Source of the DNA: Tamarix chinensis
Lineage: Eukaryota > Streptophyta > Magnoliopsida > Caryophyllales > Tamaricaceae
Length of the DNA stretch: 64,000 nucleotides
Direction: 5' to 3'
Assembly (NCBI GenBank): GCA_030549775.1
Contig: CM060177.1
Location: 57,476,638-57,540,637, forward strand
Part shown: positions 13,637 to 25,800 of the stretch, in pieces
Position numbering within the stretch: position 1 is the stretch's first letter
Layout: every line of letters begins with the position of its first letter
Notes under the pieces: generated by a model
What the model saw: the letters and a program-made list of their open reading frames with translations, nothing else
Told to the model about the DNA's origin: nothing
Database searches by the model: none
Program-made: the position numbers and the translations under genes

Positions 13637-14364
13637 TGGTAAGAATATTCTTATGGAAATTGGAGATTCAGATGAATGTAGATTATGGAAGGCTTGGTGG
13701 TTGCAATTGAAGAAGGAGAAAGAGCATGCTTAAGCAAGAATTGATAAAGAATTTAACAAGAAGTTAAAACTTTGAATGTTTCATTTAAAGCACCATATCT
13801 AAGATTACTTCAAGTATTCTTAGTTGGTATTATTCACTCACAAAAGAAAGAAATAGCCAAGTTCATTATTTGTATTAGATTTCAGTTGATTCATCCATTA
13901 GTTACAAGTGTCGACAACATGATTTATATAGGAAGTCATACATTGCTAACTAGTATACTAAGATAGCCAAATGGAAAACACACACGGCTAACTGGTACAT
14001 AAACTAGTACATGCATGAATCAACCAAGACAATTACAAACAAATCAAGCTAATTAGTACGTGAAAATAGATAACAATAAACCTAATCAAAATAAGAACGA
14101 TGACTAGGATGCTGACTAGGTCTCTTGACTCATGGAGTTAACATTCATGTATAATATCTACCATTAAATTATAATAATTTGTAGCATATGAAATCTTATG
14201 TATGTTGACATCTTAAAATGGCTTGATCTTATTCCTGCAAATATGTTACATACCTACAAATATGACTCAAAGTAAACTCATTAGGGCTAGTCATATTATT
14301 AATATCATTATCAAAGATATATAATGTGATTGGTTCCATAATTAAGTATGTCAAATCTTTATCA
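13637..14364 (-). repeat. 5' LTR of element A (~728 bp)
   Basis: Defined by the primer site on one side and by the end of similarity with positions 1-253 on the other. In minus sense it starts TGATAAAG. Confidence 0.75.
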
Positions 14365-17300
14365 TCTTTAGGATCTATGGATCCTCGTATATCATTAATC
14401 CTACTAAAGCCAAGATAATAGTGGAAATAAGTCCAACCAAAGCCAAATACTCTTATATGGTGACTAGACCCTTTAGTATTGATACACCTTATTACATCAT
14501 CAATGTTTAGAGTAGGAAAGATATTAGGATCAATAAGGATCTTGAGATCAACTAGGATCCCGTCTGAAGACACACAAAAGCAAACTAACCCTGAGTAGCT
14601 AATCAAGGATCAAATAACTTAAACCTATAATAATGATTATTCCACTTTAAGTAATTAATATTTTATTGGATCAAGATTTCATATCACACTAGGGTAAGCA
14701 TACAATATCATTTCAAGCAACAAGCTATATAAGGTTCCTACATTATCCATCTTTCCCATTAAGGGTATCTAGTAGTATTAACTCCATTACTTAGTCATGT
14801 ATGCCACAAAGGGGAAAATATTCAATACCAATATCAATCATAGATGCTCAAGCCAACATTTGATTTCCATTTATTTCCCTTCATTCATAATTCAAGTCTA
14901 GGTTAAGGCCTAAGAGTGGGGTCAAGCTATAAATTCATTACATAGCCTTGATCTTACCATTCATTAAAGAATATTCCAAATGGATCCCTAAGGCCAAATA
15001 TAGAAGTCTAGTTGGAAGTCAACTAGATTCCAACCCTAACTCATTGTTATTCATCCATTTATTTAGTAGGCAAGTGAGTGTCACTATTTATAGTAAAGGT
15101 TAAAGTGAGGTTAAGATGAGGTCAACTTAAGTCCATCATATATGTTCGTGTTATTTTCTTTCATTCATGTCATTTTATTCAAACTTACATGGTTCCACAT
15201 TTAAAGGCTAAGATATAAGTCATCAGAAATCTATTAGCCATCATTATGATTTATTACCTGCCATAGGCAAAAATCCATTTTCATCCATCTAATCATTTTC
15301 TCATTTTATGATCAAGAGGAAGGGTAAATTATTATGTCGTGGTCAAACTAGGATCCATTGTTACTAACTTTAATCCACCATTTAAACTCAATTAATAAAG
15401 GTAAATTATAGATAATAGCATCTTAGGTCATTATCTAAGCATGAGAAAACTAAAAAAAATCACATTTAGGAAGAAATAGACAAGAAAAGCAATGCTAACC
15501 AAGATCATTCAATGGGTTACAAGAACCAATAGATTGATCATGTTAACCAACCGACTGGTTTTATGGAATAGTTGATCGGTCTAGGTGCTGCCCAACCCTC
15601 ACAATGGTGGTATTCCAGCCAACTGGCAACCCCACCGATCGACTCTTCTAAAACTAGTTGATTTGTTAGGGGCTAAGACTACTAGGGACACAAATGAACA
15701 AGTTGATTGGTTAACTTAAATGATTAATTATTTTAGGAGCTAGTCAATTAGTTTAGTCAAACCATTCAATGGGTTTACTCTAAGACCAAGGCCACTAACG
15801 CTGCAGGCTAACCGATCAGTTGGTTTACCAAACCAGTTGATTGGTCGAGGTAAAATTATCCCCACTAAGCACATTACAGACAATCAAATTCTATGATATG
15901 TACTCAATCAATCCAAACATCAATCATAGCTCACTCAAGGTTATTAACAAACAATATTCATGGATTAACATGCAAAATACCAAAATTCATGCTAAGAATC
16001 TCAATGGCATAACATAATCATATTTGGACCTTAAGAACTCAATAAATGTTATAAATTTTAAATATTATATTCTTTATGCTAGGCCATCATGTAAAGAAAT
16101 CCATGCATCATATTAATGTCACTAAAATGCTCAGAATACCAAGGATAGCTATGAAATTCTAAATTATACCCATAAGGCTTATGCGCCAAAGATAAGAAGT
16201 TAGACTTCCTACTAAATCTTTCAATCCTTCAATATTTACATGCTCAACGTCCTTTCATATTTAAGAATCATGATTCCACATAACATAGAGCATATGCTTT
16301 AATTATTCCTACCATTTTTTATAAAATAGGGAAGATAATGGTTTACCTCAAGAAAACTTAGCAAAGCTACCAAAGAGAAAAAGTTTGCTCAACCTGAAAA
16401 TCCAACCCTTTCAATACTTGAACACCTTATATAAAATTAGATTAAAACTTAGTAAACCTTTAAAATCATACAAAAATAAAATAAAATCACATACTAAAGA
16501 AAAAAATTAGAAAAAAAAACCACCTCCTTAAAAAGAAAATAGAGAATCTAAAAAATAATCCCTCATTATTTTTCCAAATCTAACCTTGTATTATTTAAGA
16601 ACAAAATAAGAAGTTAGGGGAAGGATTAGAAGAGGAAAGAAGGATAAATAATGAAGGTCATAGAGGGGGAATGTGGGAAAGGCAAGTATGAAGAAGAAAA
16701 ATGAAGTTTAGAGGATATGGAAGAAGGTAGAAGAATAAATGATTTGATTTAAATTGTTGAAGGCGAATGGTAGAAAAATAAGTGTAAAGGTGTTTATAAA
16801 TCGAGACACCAAACCCTAACCCAAATTCAAGCTTCCAAGTGCAGATTTTGGAAGTTCAAAGTTAGCCTTTTGTCCTTAAGCTCAAATGGAAAAACTAAAA
16901 TGTTTTGAAGCAATGTGCCTCGAAAATCTCGAAGATAAGAAGGGAATGAGGATAATAAGGAGAGGGAATGAAAATCAGAAATTTTCAAAGGTTATAGGGA
17001 TGAATTGCTCGCTCAAGAATCTCAGAGATGAGAGTGAAAGAGAAGGTGAAGTTATTAAAGTGACTTCTAAAAATTTACCCTCCACGATTCCATTGTAATC
17101 GGTAAAATAGGTTACAAAGGCTAAGATGATATGTAAAAACATTAAGCAACCTGCTCAAACACAATCAAGATATTGCAATATTCTTGGAATAAGAATATTA
17201 GTGAAAATTGTGTCCGAAGAACGAGTTCAGTCTAACTAGTTGACTGGTACCACAAATATGTCAATTGGCTCGCTTTGTTTCAAAACTCTATTTTAATAGA

Positions 17301-17488
17301 TAAATCATTCAGTCACTACCTCCAAACCAATCGATTGATTTCTCGAAAATCATTTAACTTTCAAAATCCAGACCAAGCCCAACCAAAACAATATCAACTT
17401 TAATCACACATCTAAACCAAGATCAATCACAATTAAATACATGGATTAACACACATTAAAAACCTTAAAAAAAAAGTGGGATATTATG
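14365..17488 (-). mobile_element. Minus-oriented fragment of a giant LTR related to solo LTR 3
   Basis: The minus-strand start near 17488 reads CATAATATCCCAC, like TGTAATACCCCA. ATCGACTGGTT-type words at 15530-15860 and a TTAATTACTTAAAGTGGAAT-like leader word near 14640-14665 match the plus-oriented LTRs. Its other end is hidden by element A, which may have inserted into it. No genes seen. Confidence 0.55.
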
Positions 17489-18523
17489 CTTTTCAGTGAG
17501 AACTAATAACTTTTAATATAAGTCATTAGATCAAAGAGAGAGGTTAAGATCAATACTACCATCAAAGAGACTACTTTAAGTTGATAAGAAAAATATTCTT
17601 AGTGGCTAAGTAACCACTATAAGAAAACTATATTGCTTAAGCATCGGAAAGAAAAAGGATGATATTTTTCGTAAATATTTATGCTTCTATGTTGCAGGTG
17701 AATTAAGTTGAATAATTAATTTATAATTCTTCAAGCACATAAACAAACCACTTTGAAACATAAACATCAACTTCGGTTTGATTTAAATCTTTTAAAAAAA
17801 TAAAATGATTTACTTTAGTTTAAAAAAATTACAAACCGAAAAGAAGTGTAGATTAGAGCAATAACCAGGTCAAATCACGCCACGTTTGCTAGATTGATTA
17901 ATATCCTATGGTCTCATTTTTATTGTTTGGTAGGAATGCATCTCTTTTCCATAGTCTTCTTTTAGTTTAACAGAAAAAACTCTCCTATACCAATCTTCGT
18001 GATATTCTAATGATTGGATTTCCAACAGGAAATTGATCCTCAGTCCTAGCTACTATTAATCAATTGAGCATATTTATTTGCTACTCTAATTTAATCTAGT
18101 TTCTTCTATGTGAAAATCAAGAAGTCAACAAAATAAGGTAGATTATGTCCGGGTCAGGTTTAAAAACACTTGTGTCGAATAGCTCTCACTCTTGCTTGGT
18201 ACTAAATCTCTCCAACCAGTCCAACTTTTATCAATTTATTAATACCATAATACAACTTCCAATAACTCGTTCACGGATTCGATCGTCAAGTGACTAATTT
18301 TCAGTTGAATATATATATCCAAAAATGGTTCAACTCTAATTTGATAGCAAGCTAGCTCCGCCACTTCTTTGGCTCAATACGACATGGGCCTCAGAGATTT
18401 ACAATGGCAGAATTATGGTACAATGAATTCTATGCCTCGAAGAAACTACAAAGAAATGCTGATAAACGTACTGCACCAGGACTTTGTCGTCATCGAGCTT
18501 GAATTGCAATAAATCTTTGATAA
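17489..18523 (-). other. SECA1 3' UTR and 3' flank
   Basis: AT-rich sequence without a credible gene. The part next to the stop codon (about 18300-18523) should hold the 3' UTR. CACTA-like terminal motifs sit at about 17595-17650. Confidence 0.5.
17595..17650. repeat. Back-to-back CACTA-like transposon ends
   Basis: TTCTTAGTG and then, after 10 nt, CACTATAAGAAAACTAT form two outward-facing ends that look like CACTA (EnSpm) termini. No partner ends were found. Confidence 0.3.
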
Positions 18524-18664
18524 TCATGCCTTCTGCGTAGTTGGTGAAGGGGATTTGGCAGCATCCACTGGATTAGGATTTCTCTTGCCACTTCGTCCCT
18601 CGTCCACAACTCCACCAGGCTTTCGCTGCTGCTGCTGCTCCTCCTTGACCAGCACAGGTTTGAA
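18524..18664 (-). CDS. SECA1: SECA1 exon 20: variable C-terminal tail and stop
   Basis: Encodes [20 protein letters not shown] and a low-complexity basic/Pro-rich tail ending QKA, stop TGA at 18526-18524. Plant SECA1 tails are variable here. The acceptor TTGCAG|TTCAAA follows a normal 425-nt intron. Confidence 0.85.
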   Translation of the reverse strand, partial: FKPVLVKEEQQQQRKPGGVVDEGRSGKRNPNPVDAAKSPSPTTQKA

Positions 18665-19822
18665 CTGCAATAGGTTGAAGAAGAATCAACGATGCCTATA
18701 AGCGCATGTTATGCCTATCTTTTCCACTACAATTTGAATTGTTTTTCACGTGCACAACTTCCATTTGTAAGTTGAATGGCCAACCATTGCAAGAACCAGA
18801 AATACTGGCCTTTGGTTTTACATCACATTTCATCAATCAGTTGGATAATATTTGCCGATGTTACTTATTCAAGCGGTCTTAATCTCCCAACCCATCTGTC
18901 GTTAATGGAGAATTAAGCGGAAGGCACGTGGAATGAGATTAGGATGTACAGAAGGTAAAGAGCTAGAGTGGGGTCAAAATGAGTAGGCCACGCTTGTGCT
19001 TGTCCAATACCCATATCACCATCAGAAATAAATAAATAAAAAGTCCCAAAAGATGTAAAACTGTATTTTTCTTCAGATCTAATACGCACCTGGTACACGG
19101 AGTAAATGACATTTCTTCGTATTTGTGCCATCATTTCTAGAAAGAGATTGTAGCCCTCAAGCTTGTATTCTATAAGTGGATCGCGCTGTGCATACCCACG
19201 CAAACCAACAGCTTGCTGCACAAACTTGAGCGCCTGCAAATGCTCTTTCCATAACCGATCAATGTTGCTGAGAATTAGAAACCTCTCAGCTTCCTTCATT
19301 AAGCCTGGTGCGTCTTTTTCCACCATATCCTACATCGAGAGAGAAAGAACTCATTGATTATTAAAAAGATATAGTATAACAGATTGCGATTGATCATTTT
19401 TTCACAAGCTGATTGCAGGAATGCCAAACAGACATGCTCCCTAAGATAAATCTTAATTTTTTAAGTCGATTCCACGCTTATATTAACTAGTTTACAAACC
19501 AGTGTGACGAACATTAAAGGAAGAAAATTAAATATTCAAACAGATATAATATTTTTAGAAAATATAGCCAATTTATATAATGCTATCATATAAGCAACAT
19601 AAAGAGGTATAAATGTTTTAAGTAAAAAAATAGATAATCAACTACAAAGTCAAGTAAAGAACCAAAAAATGTGTTGATGATGGACCGGAAACATTGTTTG
19701 TAACAATTAATTAAAACAAAATGTAAGAGGAGAAAAGGATAAAGAAGTCAGAGAATCATTAAATTCTAATAGAATTTCCTAGTTTTCTTATATCATGGCA
19801 TGAAACATAAAGAATTGTCAAT

Positions 19823-19855
<33 letters not shown>

Positions 19856-22800
19856 CACTATCAATATGGGCTTTCCAAAACAATATCTATGACCCACAAC
19901 GCCGTATGGGTAAAGGTTGTGTACATCAAGAACTCCCATCATGCACATGTTTGAGTGTAGAAATAAGCTAGCTTTGAGCTTATTTTGCCACAAAAAAGTT
20001 CATGTGACAACAAACAGTTTATCGACACACAAGCTTATTTGGGTTGAAAAGTTCTATTTTGAAAAGCTTGTTGCATTCGCATTTGAGGTCCTGATAGCTA
20101 CCCATCTGGGTACTCCACCCATTGCTTTAGTGTTTTTTTTATTTATCCGAAATTGTTGTAGCTTCTCTTCTATAGAATAAATAATAATAATAATATTCAA
20201 ATATATATTGGTGCATCTGGGAGATATTTTAATTTTGGACAGTGAATTGCTACTTGAAAAGGGGGGTGTTGTGGGGAAAATGAGAACCAAGGATTTTTGG
20301 GAGTTGGGGATTTTGGGGAGAGGAAATAGACGGACAAGGTGGCGTGTTATTAACTTAGTAGGTTCCTGATGCAAGGGTGAGAGGGAAGAAGGAGAAATTG
20401 AGAGGGAAAATAGAAAATCACTTAAGATTAATTAATATTCATTTCTTCCTCAAATAACAACCCTAAGACCCCTTTATATAGAGTAAGGGCCATAAAAATA
20501 ACGATAGTAAAAATCACTAATTACTAGCTAAGATAAGATCATCATAAATTACTAAGGTAAATAAAATAATTACTAAGGTAAGAAAATAAGATAGGAATCT
20601 ATTTTTTATTCCTACGTTTATACTTATTCCTATAAAAATCCTGTTTAATTACATCATTCTCTCCCACCGGAAAAGAACTCGACTCCGGCGAGTGAGATCG
20701 AAGACAGTCATTAAGCAATTCTGGAGCCAAATCTCGAAGATCATCCTCAGTAACCCAAGTAGCATCACAATCTGGACGGTTCTTCCACGTGATCCAAAAT
20801 CGACGAAACCCTCCTTGAGAAGAGGAAACATACTCCACATCATCAATAGAAGCAATCTCATCCTTGGGTAGCTGAACAGGTGGTACTGTCGGCTCCTGCA
20901 GACCTGCAGGCACACTAGAAGGCAAGGCAGGAGGCTCAAAGTTGCCTCTGTAAGGTGACAAATCACTCACGTTGAAAACGGGACTAATACCTAAATCATT
21001 GGGTAGATCTAGCACATAAGCATTCGGTCCTTGTTTTTTCAAAATCTCATACGGGCCCATGGCGCGCGCATGTAACTTTTTAAAACATCCTTTTGGAAAA
21101 CGTTCAGGACACAAACGTACCATGACAAAGTCACCTTCATTAAAACCCTTATCTCTACAATGCACATCAACAGCAAGTTTATAGTCCACATTACTCAACA
21201 TAATCTTACGCCTAATCTCATCATGCAAAGAATGTATATGATCAGCAAAGGACTCAGCAGACGCAGACACACGTGCATGTGGGGATAGGGGGCCAAAGTC
21301 AACAGGAGCACGAGGAGCATAACCATAAACAATTTCAAAAGGACTCTTTCCCGTGGACCGATTAGACGCATGGTTATAAGCGAACTCAGCTGTGGGTAAC
21401 ACTAAATCCCAAGTACGAGGTCGATCTCCGACAAGACAACGAAGAAGGTCACCTAAACCTCGATTTACTACCTCAGTCTGACCATCGGTCTGGGGATGAT
21501 GGGCGGTAGAAAACTTTAACTGGGTTTTGCTCATAGTCCAGAGTGTCTTCCAGAACCAACAGACGAACCTAGAATCTCTATCAGATACTAAGAAGGAAGA
21601 CCATGAAGTCTGACTACCTCACGAAAAATCAATCTAGCAACGTGAACAGCATCGGAAGTCTTGCTACAGGGTATGAAATGGGCCATCTTGGAGAATCTAT
21701 CTACTACTACAAGGATCGAGTCATGGCCTCTGGATGTTTTGGGGATACCTAGAATAAAGTCCATGCTAAGATCCTTCCATGGCTCATGAGGAACAGGTAA
21801 AGGAGTATATAAGCCCGTGTTTTGTTTTTTTGTTTTAGCTAACTGACAAGTACGACACTCGGATATGACTCTCTTAACGTCTTGTTGCCAAGAAGGCCAA
21901 TAAAAGCGATCACGTACCAAGGTGATGGTACGATCCATACCGAAGTGACCTGCAAGGCCACCGGCGTGCAATTCCCAAACAAGAAAGTCTCTATATGAGG
22001 ATTGGGGAATGCATAATCGAGAGGCTCTAAAAAGATATCCATTATGGATGACATAATCAACGAAGTCCTGACGGTTACCATGAGAAACTTCTTGGTAGAT
22101 GCGACCGAAATCGGGACAAGAAGAGTAATCATCCTTCATTTTATCAAAGTTAGTAGCCCTAATATTCCATTGTTGAAGGATAGCACCTATCCTGCTAAGA
22201 GCATCAGCTACTCGATTCTCGGTTCCTGAACGATGTTTTAGGACGAAAGTATATTCGCCTAAGAATTCCAGCCATTTAGCATACTTCTTTGGCAATTCTC
22301 GCTTTGAATGCAAATACTCTAGTGCTAGGTGGTCAGAATAGACTACAAAGTCTTGGGGTAAAAGGTAATACCGCCAATAATGGAGGGACCTGACCACAGC
22401 ATATAACTCCTTAAGATGGATGGTGTACTTTTGTTTAGACGCGTTGAGTTTCTCACTGAAAAATGCTATGGGATGTCCTTCCTGACCTAACACTCCGCCT
22501 ATGCCTGTTTCGCAAGCATCACAATGAACCTCGAAGACTTTACTAAAATCGGGATGCCTAAGGACAGGGGCCTTAGTCATACACTCCTTAATTTCCTGAA
22601 AGGCTCTAGAAGCTTTAGATTCTACTGAAATGATCCCTTCTTTAGACAATCAGTGATGGGGACCATAATAGAGCTAAAATTGCGGATGAACCGACGATAG
22701 AAGGAAACTAGGCCATGGAAGCTACGTACTTTCGTAACAGATCTTGGTTCGGGCCATTCCTTAATAACTCGGACTTTCTCAGGGTCAGTAGAAATGCCCT

Positions 22801-25800
22801 GAGAAGAAACAATAAAGCCTAGAAAGAGAACCTGAGACTAAAGGAAGGAACATTTCTTGATATTAGCATAAAGCTTGGCTTCCCGTAAGGTAGTAAAAAC
22901 TTGTCTAAGGTGGGACAGGTGATCCCTTTGAGACTTGCTATAAATCAGGATGTCATCGAAATAGACCACGAGGAATTTTCCCATAAATGGTTGGAGGATA
23001 TGGGTCATAAACCTCATGAATGTGCTAGGGGCATTTGATAACCCAAAAGGCATAACTAACCACTCAAACCACTCAAAAAGTCCATCCTGCGTCTTAAAGG
23101 CTGTTTTCCATTCATCTCCTGACCGAATACGAATTTGGTGGTACCCGCTACGTAAGTCGATTTTAGAGTAGTAACTAGAGCCAGCTAGAGTGTCTAACAT
23201 GTCCTCTAGTCTAGGGATAGGAAATCTATACTTAACCGTGATTTTATTAATGGCTCTACTATCCACACACATCCTCCAAGATCCGTCCTTCTTGGGAGTG
23301 AGTAAGGCGGGTACTGCACAAGGACTCATGCTATGCTTCACAAATCCCTTACGAAGGAGCTCCTGAACTTGTTTATTTAATTCAGCCCGCTCATTAGGGT
23401 TCATCCTATAATGGGGAAGATTAGGTAACTGAGACCCAGGAATAAGATCGATGGCATGTTGAATGTCTCTCATGGGTGGCAGCTCTTTAGGTAACTCTTC
23501 GGGAATTACATCCGAAAAGTCACCTAATAACTTCTGAACCTCAGTGGGAATGGGTGAAGTGGAGTTTGGGGAGATCTCTTAAGCGACTATGGCTAACATG
23601 AAATTGGTTTTCCTACTCTCCTGATGAAAGGCGTGAGGTGTGATGATTTGAACCCTATTTATAGAAGCTTCCTTAGGCGTAGAAAGGGGTTGAGGGGGTG
23701 AGGGATCAGATGGTTTTGCAAGATTAAGAATGATACGCTTTCCTTTAAAGAAGAAATAGTGAGTATTTGGTCGGCAATCAATCTTAACTGAATGATCATA
23801 AAGCCAAGGTCTACCTAAGAGAACGTGGGCGATGTCCATGGGAAGGACATCAAAATAAAGATCTTCTTTATAATGTGGGCCTAGGTGGAGGGGAACGAGG
23901 CATCTTTGGTCAACGGGGAGAGTGGTCTTATTTACCCAAGCTACCGTAAAAGGATTAGGATGAGGTTCAGACTTAAGGTTTAGTCTTTTTATGGCGGATC
24001 GAGATACGACATTAAGGGTACTACCACCATCTATGACCAACTTGGCAGATTTTCCATTACACTTAAAGAAAGTGCAAAAAATGGAAGTTCGTTTCCACTC
24101 ATCGAGATGGGTGCCTTGCGAGAGAACACATCTAGCCACATTAGAATGTTTTTCTCGTTGAGGGCTGATAGTCCGAACAAGGCTACAATGTGGAGTGTCC
24201 TCCTCTTCGAGTTCTTCATCATCACCTGAATATTCACAGGGGTCAACTATAAGATCCTCAATAGGTGGCTCATCACCCTCCTGTTCTAGTATCATGGTAC
24301 GGTGGGGACAACGAGATGCAATATGCCCTCGCTCATGACAGTTATGACATTGGATAGAGTTAGCAGTCGATTGAACGGCGTTAGATCGGTTACTAGGAGT
24401 AGAGTTATAGGTGTTGGATTGGGAAGCACCCTTGGGGTGAGACTTGGAGAATGTAGGCGTAAAGGACTTGGCCTGACATGAATCGCTGGAATAAGGAGAT
24501 GAATATCGAGTGGACGAGCGTTTGAAGCGTCTTTCAAATTCAAGAGCCAATTTGAAAGCATCTTCGACACATGTAGGCCCATGGAGCTTAACGTCTTCCC
24601 TGATGGACTCCCTAAGGCCATTGATGTATCTAAAGAGGGTAATATCGGTAGGTTCAGGGTAGTCACACCTTACTGAATAATCCTCAAACTTTTGAGTATA
24701 CTCAGAGACACTGGAGGAAGATTGTTTAAGGTTGTACATTTGCTCTAGGAGCTGATTTCTATGAAAAGTAGGAAGATATTTTTCTTTTAGCTTTTCTTTC
24801 ATAACGGCCCATTGACGAATAGGTGGTTCGCCTAAACGGTCCATCTGGGTTTGGACCATTTTCCAGTACCGTTTTGCAGCCCCTGAGAGTTTCATCTTAG
24901 TAAAACGGACTCGCTCGATATCACTCATGTTATAAAATTCGAAGTAGTCCTCCATTTCTTCTAACCAATCAGTAAAAAGGTTTGGGTCAAGAGTTCCATC
25001 ATAGGAGTTCACATCGACTTTGACTTTCCGAGTAATGTCGTCCTCATATCTATGATAAGGTGGTCTATCATGATGGTTTGAATGTCTACGATTCCTATGG
25101 CGAAGATGTGCTACGTCTTCTTCCGATGTGTCATCCTCTGAATAATTGAGATTAGGCGGATCTACGGGGCCTTGAGACCTAAGGTGTCTATGGTGTGGGG
25201 GGACGTAACCAGGGGTTTGTTTGTAGGACCCGAGAATACTACGGTTTGAGCCAACTAAATTGGAGGAAGGTAAGATGGGTCGTCTAACGGATTGAGGGTC
25301 AGGCTCATCAATGGGGCGCTTTTCCATCATCCTTTCTATACTGTTAGCTAGCTTAAAAACCAATTGTTCTAGTTGGTCAATACGGGAAGGGTCGGATCGA
25401 TCATCAGACCCCTGACTCTTAGAAGATGAAGGCATATTTTTTTTTTGGACGATATGACAAGAGAATTAATAAGAAAATAGAGACTGGCAGATAATATAAA
25501 AGATAGGATAAACGCTAAATTAGGCTAAGTAATAATGATGATAAACCTGCCCTATGAACGTCACAAGGATAAGAATGTTAATAAAAGGGACTAAGCTAGG
25601 TAAAAGTGTCCTGATTTTTTTTTTTTTTTTTGAAAATAAAATTAAGGACCTAAGCAAATATACTAAATAAACCAAATAATTTAAATAAGAGCCGAGGTTC
25701 AAGTGAGAAATTTAACCTTTCAGGAACGGACAAGTTGCGGTCAAACCCCGAGTTGAACTGTACGGCGGAAGGAGACGTTGTTGACTGTTGGAAGATTCGA

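Larger units (their letters stand above)
1..14364 (-). mobile_element. Element A: degraded Ty3/gypsy LTR retrotransposon, split by two solo LTRs
   Basis: Gag, protease, reverse transcriptase, RNase H and integrase remnants lie in order on the minus strand (gag near 12000, integrase near 1000). The 5' LTR is 13637-14364; the matching part of the 3' LTR is at 1-253, cut by the window edge. A primer binding site complementary to initiator tRNA-Met lies at 13622-13634. Without the solo LTRs at 2178-6695 and 8315-11894 the element would be about 6.3 kb. All genes carry many stops, so it is old and inactive. Confidence 0.85.

Noticed and set aside
14229..14606. 125-aa minus-strand open frame.
   Set aside because: Half of it is LTR of element A and the rest enters the neighbouring LTR fragment; no domain is recognisable.
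18600..18664. CAG/CTG triplet run in SECA1 exon 20 as a possible expanded repeat.
   Set aside because: Only about five units, encoding a short Gln run in a variable tail; ordinary.
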